From positions 39,978 to 103,977 of the forward strand of contig NW_024610478.1 of NCBI RefSeq assembly GCF_016920785.2: a stretch of DNA of 64,000 nt, written 5' to 3'. This stretch comes from Ixodes scapularis (taxonomy: Eukaryota > Arthropoda > Arachnida > Ixodida > Ixodidae). The translations under genes were made by a program, and so were the position numbers. Below, in pieces: positions 62,101 to 64,000 of this stretch (its first letter is position 1; every line of letters begins with the position of its first letter). The notes beneath the pieces were generated by a model. It searched no databases and had not been told where the DNA came from. It saw only the letters and a program-made list of their open reading frames with translations.

Positions 62101-64000
62101 TCACGGTGAACGAATAAAACGGCGCCAAACGTCTCTCGTCAGGCCGTGCTCTCTCCAATAATTCGCTTTCACCGAGGCAATAGCCGAGATCGTGGTCACG
62201 GTGAACGAATAAAACGGCGCCAAACGTCTCTCGTCAGGCCGTGCTCTCTCCAATAATTCGCTTTCACCGAGGCAATAGCCGAGATCGTGGTCACGGTGAA
62301 CGAATAAAACCGGCGCCGAACGTCTCTCGTCAGGCCGTGCTCTCTCCAATAATTCGCTTTCACCGAGGCAATAGCCGAGATCGTGGTCACGGTGAACGAA
62401 TAAAACGGCGCCAAACGTCTCTCGTCAGGCCGTGCTCTCTCCGATAATTCGCTTTCCACCGAGGCAATAGCCGAGATCGTGGTCACGGTGAACGAATAAA
62501 ACGGCGCCAAACGTCTCTCGTCAGGCCGTGCTCTCTCCAATAATTCGCTTTTCACCGAGGCAATAGCCGAGATCGTGGTCACGGTGAACGAATAAAACGG
62601 CGCCGAACGTCTCTCGTCAGGCCGTGCTCTCTCCAATAATTCGCTTTCACCGAGGCAATAGCCGAGATCGTGGTCACAGTAAACGAATAAAACGGCGCCG
62701 AACGTCTCTCGTCAGGCCGTGCTCTCTCCAATAATTCGCTTTCACCGAGGCAATAGCCGAGATCGTGGTCACGGTGAACGAATAAAACGGCGCCGAACGT
62801 CTCTCGTCAGGCCGTGCTCTCTCCAATAATTCGCTTTCACCGAGGCAATAGCCGAGATCGTGGTCACGGTGAACGAATAAAACCGCGACGAACGTCTCTC
62901 GTCAGGCCGTGCTCTCTCCAATAATTCGCTTTCACCGAGGCAATAGCCGAGATCGTGGTCACGGTGAACGAATAAAACGGCGCCGAACGTCTCTCGTCAG
63001 GCCGTGCTCGCTCCAATAATTCGCTTTCACCGAGGCAATAGCCGAGATCGTGGTCACGGTGAACAAATAAAACGGCGCCAAACGTCTCTCGTCAGGCCGT
63101 GCTCTCTCCAATAATTCGCTTTCACCGAGGCAATAGCCGAGATCGTGGTCACGGTGAACGAATAAAAACGGCGCCAAACGTCTCTCGTCAGGCCGTGCTC
63201 TCTCCAATAATTCGCTTTCACCGAGGCAAATAGCCGAGATCGTGGTCACGGTGAACGAATAAAACGGCGCCGAACGTCTCTCGTCAGGCCGTGCTCGCTC
63301 CAATAATTCGCTTTCACCGAGGCAATTGCCGAGATCGTGGTCACGGTGAACGAATAAAACGGCGCCAAACGTCTCTCGTCAGGCCGTGCTCTCTCCAATA
63401 ATTCGCTTTCACCGAGGCAATAGCCGAGATCGTGGTCACGGTGAACGAATAAAACCGCGCCGAACGTCTCTCGTCAGGCCGTGCTCGCTCCAATAATTCG
63501 CTTTCACCGAGGCAATAGCCGAGATCGTGGTCACGGTGAACGAATAAAAACCGCGCCGAACGTCTCTCGTCTTGCCGTGCTCTCTCCAATAATTCGCTTT
63601 CACCGAGGCAATAGCCGAGATCGTGGTCACGGTGAACGAATAAAACGGCGCCAAACGTCTCTCGTCAGGCCGTGCTCTCTCCAATAATTCGCTTTCATCC
63701 GAGGCAATAGCCGAGATCGTGGTCACGGTGAACGAATAAAACGGCGCCGAACGTCTCTCGTCAGGCCGTGCTCTCTCCAATAATTCGCTTTCACCGAGGC
63801 AATAGCCGAGATCGTGGTCACGGTGAACGAATAAAACCGCGCCGAACGTCTCTCGTCAGGCCGTGCTCTCTCCAATAATTCGCTTTAACCGAGGCAATAG
63901 CCGAGATCGTGGTCACGGTGAACGAATAAAACGGCGCCGAACGTCTCTCGTCAGGCCGTGCTCTCTCAATAATTCGCTTTTCACCGAGGCAATAGCCGAG
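59165..64000. repeat. Terminal indel-dense segment with a 4.0-kb-offset duplication
   Basis: I count about 19 small indels, for example near 59172, 59297, 59694, 60502, 60963, 61221, 61368, 61508, 61653, 61938, 62311, 62457, 62551, 63168, 63229, 63546, 63698, 63967 and 63981. CGCGACGAA (58886 and 62886) and GGCAATTGCC (59321 and 63321) recur at exactly 4000 bp, that is 42 monomers plus 10 bases of net indel. TTTAACCGAGG follows in both. The two copies carry different indels at different positions. The window ends inside a monomer. Confidence 0.85.

Larger units (their letters stand above)
1..64000. repeat. 95-bp satellite tandem array filling the whole window
   Basis: Seen directly: the sequence repeats every 95 bp from the first base to the last, about 673 copies, all head to tail and in the same orientation. 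I found no reverse-complement copies. Typical monomers differ from each other at only a few positions, and variation concentrates at monomer positions 2 (G/T), 23-25, 66 (C/G) and 72 (G/A), counting from the C five bases before CAAT. Taking a monomer as 29 C, 24 G and 13 CpG gives about 56% GC and a CpG observed/expected near 1.8. No gene, RNA or mobile element interrupts the array. Because 95 is not a multiple of three, a reading frame steps through all three phases every 285 bp and meets stops regularly, so the many short open frames are by-products of the repeat. Inference: eukaryotic heterochromatic or centromeric satellite. I do not recognise the family. Confidence 0.98.

Noticed and set aside
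1..64000. Dozens of open reading frames of 60-146 codons on both strands, many with near-identical products
   Set aside because: All are translations of the 95-bp unit in shifting phase. Their recurrence follows monomer spacing, they share no start or ribosome-binding context, several begin at non-ATG codons, and the longest depend on indels. No protein family is recognisable.
1..64000. CRISPR array
   Set aside because: CRISPR arrays alternate short identical repeats with unrelated spacers. Here the full 95-bp period is conserved and no segment varies like a spacer.
1..64000. Tandem structural RNA genes (5S rRNA, tRNA or snRNA clusters)
   Set aside because: The 95-bp unit shows no tRNA-like A and B boxes with cloverleaf pairing, no 5S-like length or internal control region, and no terminal T-run. 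The only clear pairing is a 7-bp dyad.
1..64000. Telomeric or simple-sequence repeat
   Set aside because: There is no short G-rich telomere motif or microsatellite tract. The only periodicity is 95 bp and its multiples.
1..64000. Bacterial origin with repeat-protein or phage genes
   Set aside because: There are no genes, operons, promoters or ribosome-binding sites, and a 64 kb pure tandem array would be exceptional in a bacterial genome.
1..64000. Inverted monomers or a palindromic junction
   Set aside because: I looked for the reverse complement of the conserved core (for example TTATTCGTTCACC on the plus strand) and found none. All units point the same way.

Overview
The whole 64 kb window is one uninterrupted, head-to-tail satellite DNA array. 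The repeat unit is 95 bp, all copies lie in the same orientation, and about 673 copies are present. I found no protein-coding gene, RNA gene, transposon, CRISPR array or unique-sequence island. The window opens at a monomer boundary in the phase used here and ends inside a monomer, so the array extends beyond both edges.

A megabase-style satellite like this points to a eukaryotic chromosome (centromeric, pericentromeric or other constitutive heterochromatin) assembled from long reads. The monomer has 53 G/C in 95 positions (about 56%) and 13 CpG dinucleotides against about 7.3 expected from its C and G counts. That CpG excess argues against a genome with heavy germline CpG methylation, such as most vertebrates and plants, and would fit many invertebrates. 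The species cannot be named from the sequence.

Layout. 1-7.8 kb: two monomer haplotypes intermingled (called A and B below), with a G/T polymorphism at monomer position 2 and a small 3-monomer higher-order repeat at 3.7-4.4 kb. 7.8-13.6 kb: almost pure A monomers with about 25 small insertions or deletions. The same substitution markers reappear without those indels at 14.4-16.0 kb and 21.1-27.2 kb. 13.6-28.5 kb: mostly A, regular 95-bp phase, containing a 26-monomer duplication (16.6-20.6 kb) that carries a pair of strongly divergent monomers, and an 8-monomer duplication (27.2-28.5 kb). 28.5-31.2 kb: a 14/15-monomer repeat. 31.2-35.2 kb: mostly B, with a 19-monomer repeat. 35.2-42.6 kb: 27-, 35- and 36-monomer repeats. 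42.6-58.9 kb: nested 50-, 24-, 32-, 34- and 8-monomer repeats. 59.2-64 kb: a second indel-dense zone that includes a 4.0 kb-offset copy of its own beginning.

There are no genes to work together. The biology here is array evolution: unequal exchange or amplification has copied blocks of tens of monomers, and the copies can be ordered by shared derived substitutions. Every monomer also carries the same set of short motifs: a 7-bp dyad, an AATAAA hexamer, a partial CENP-B-box-like match and a GATC site. The two indel-dense zones may instead be assembly or consensus-quality artefacts.
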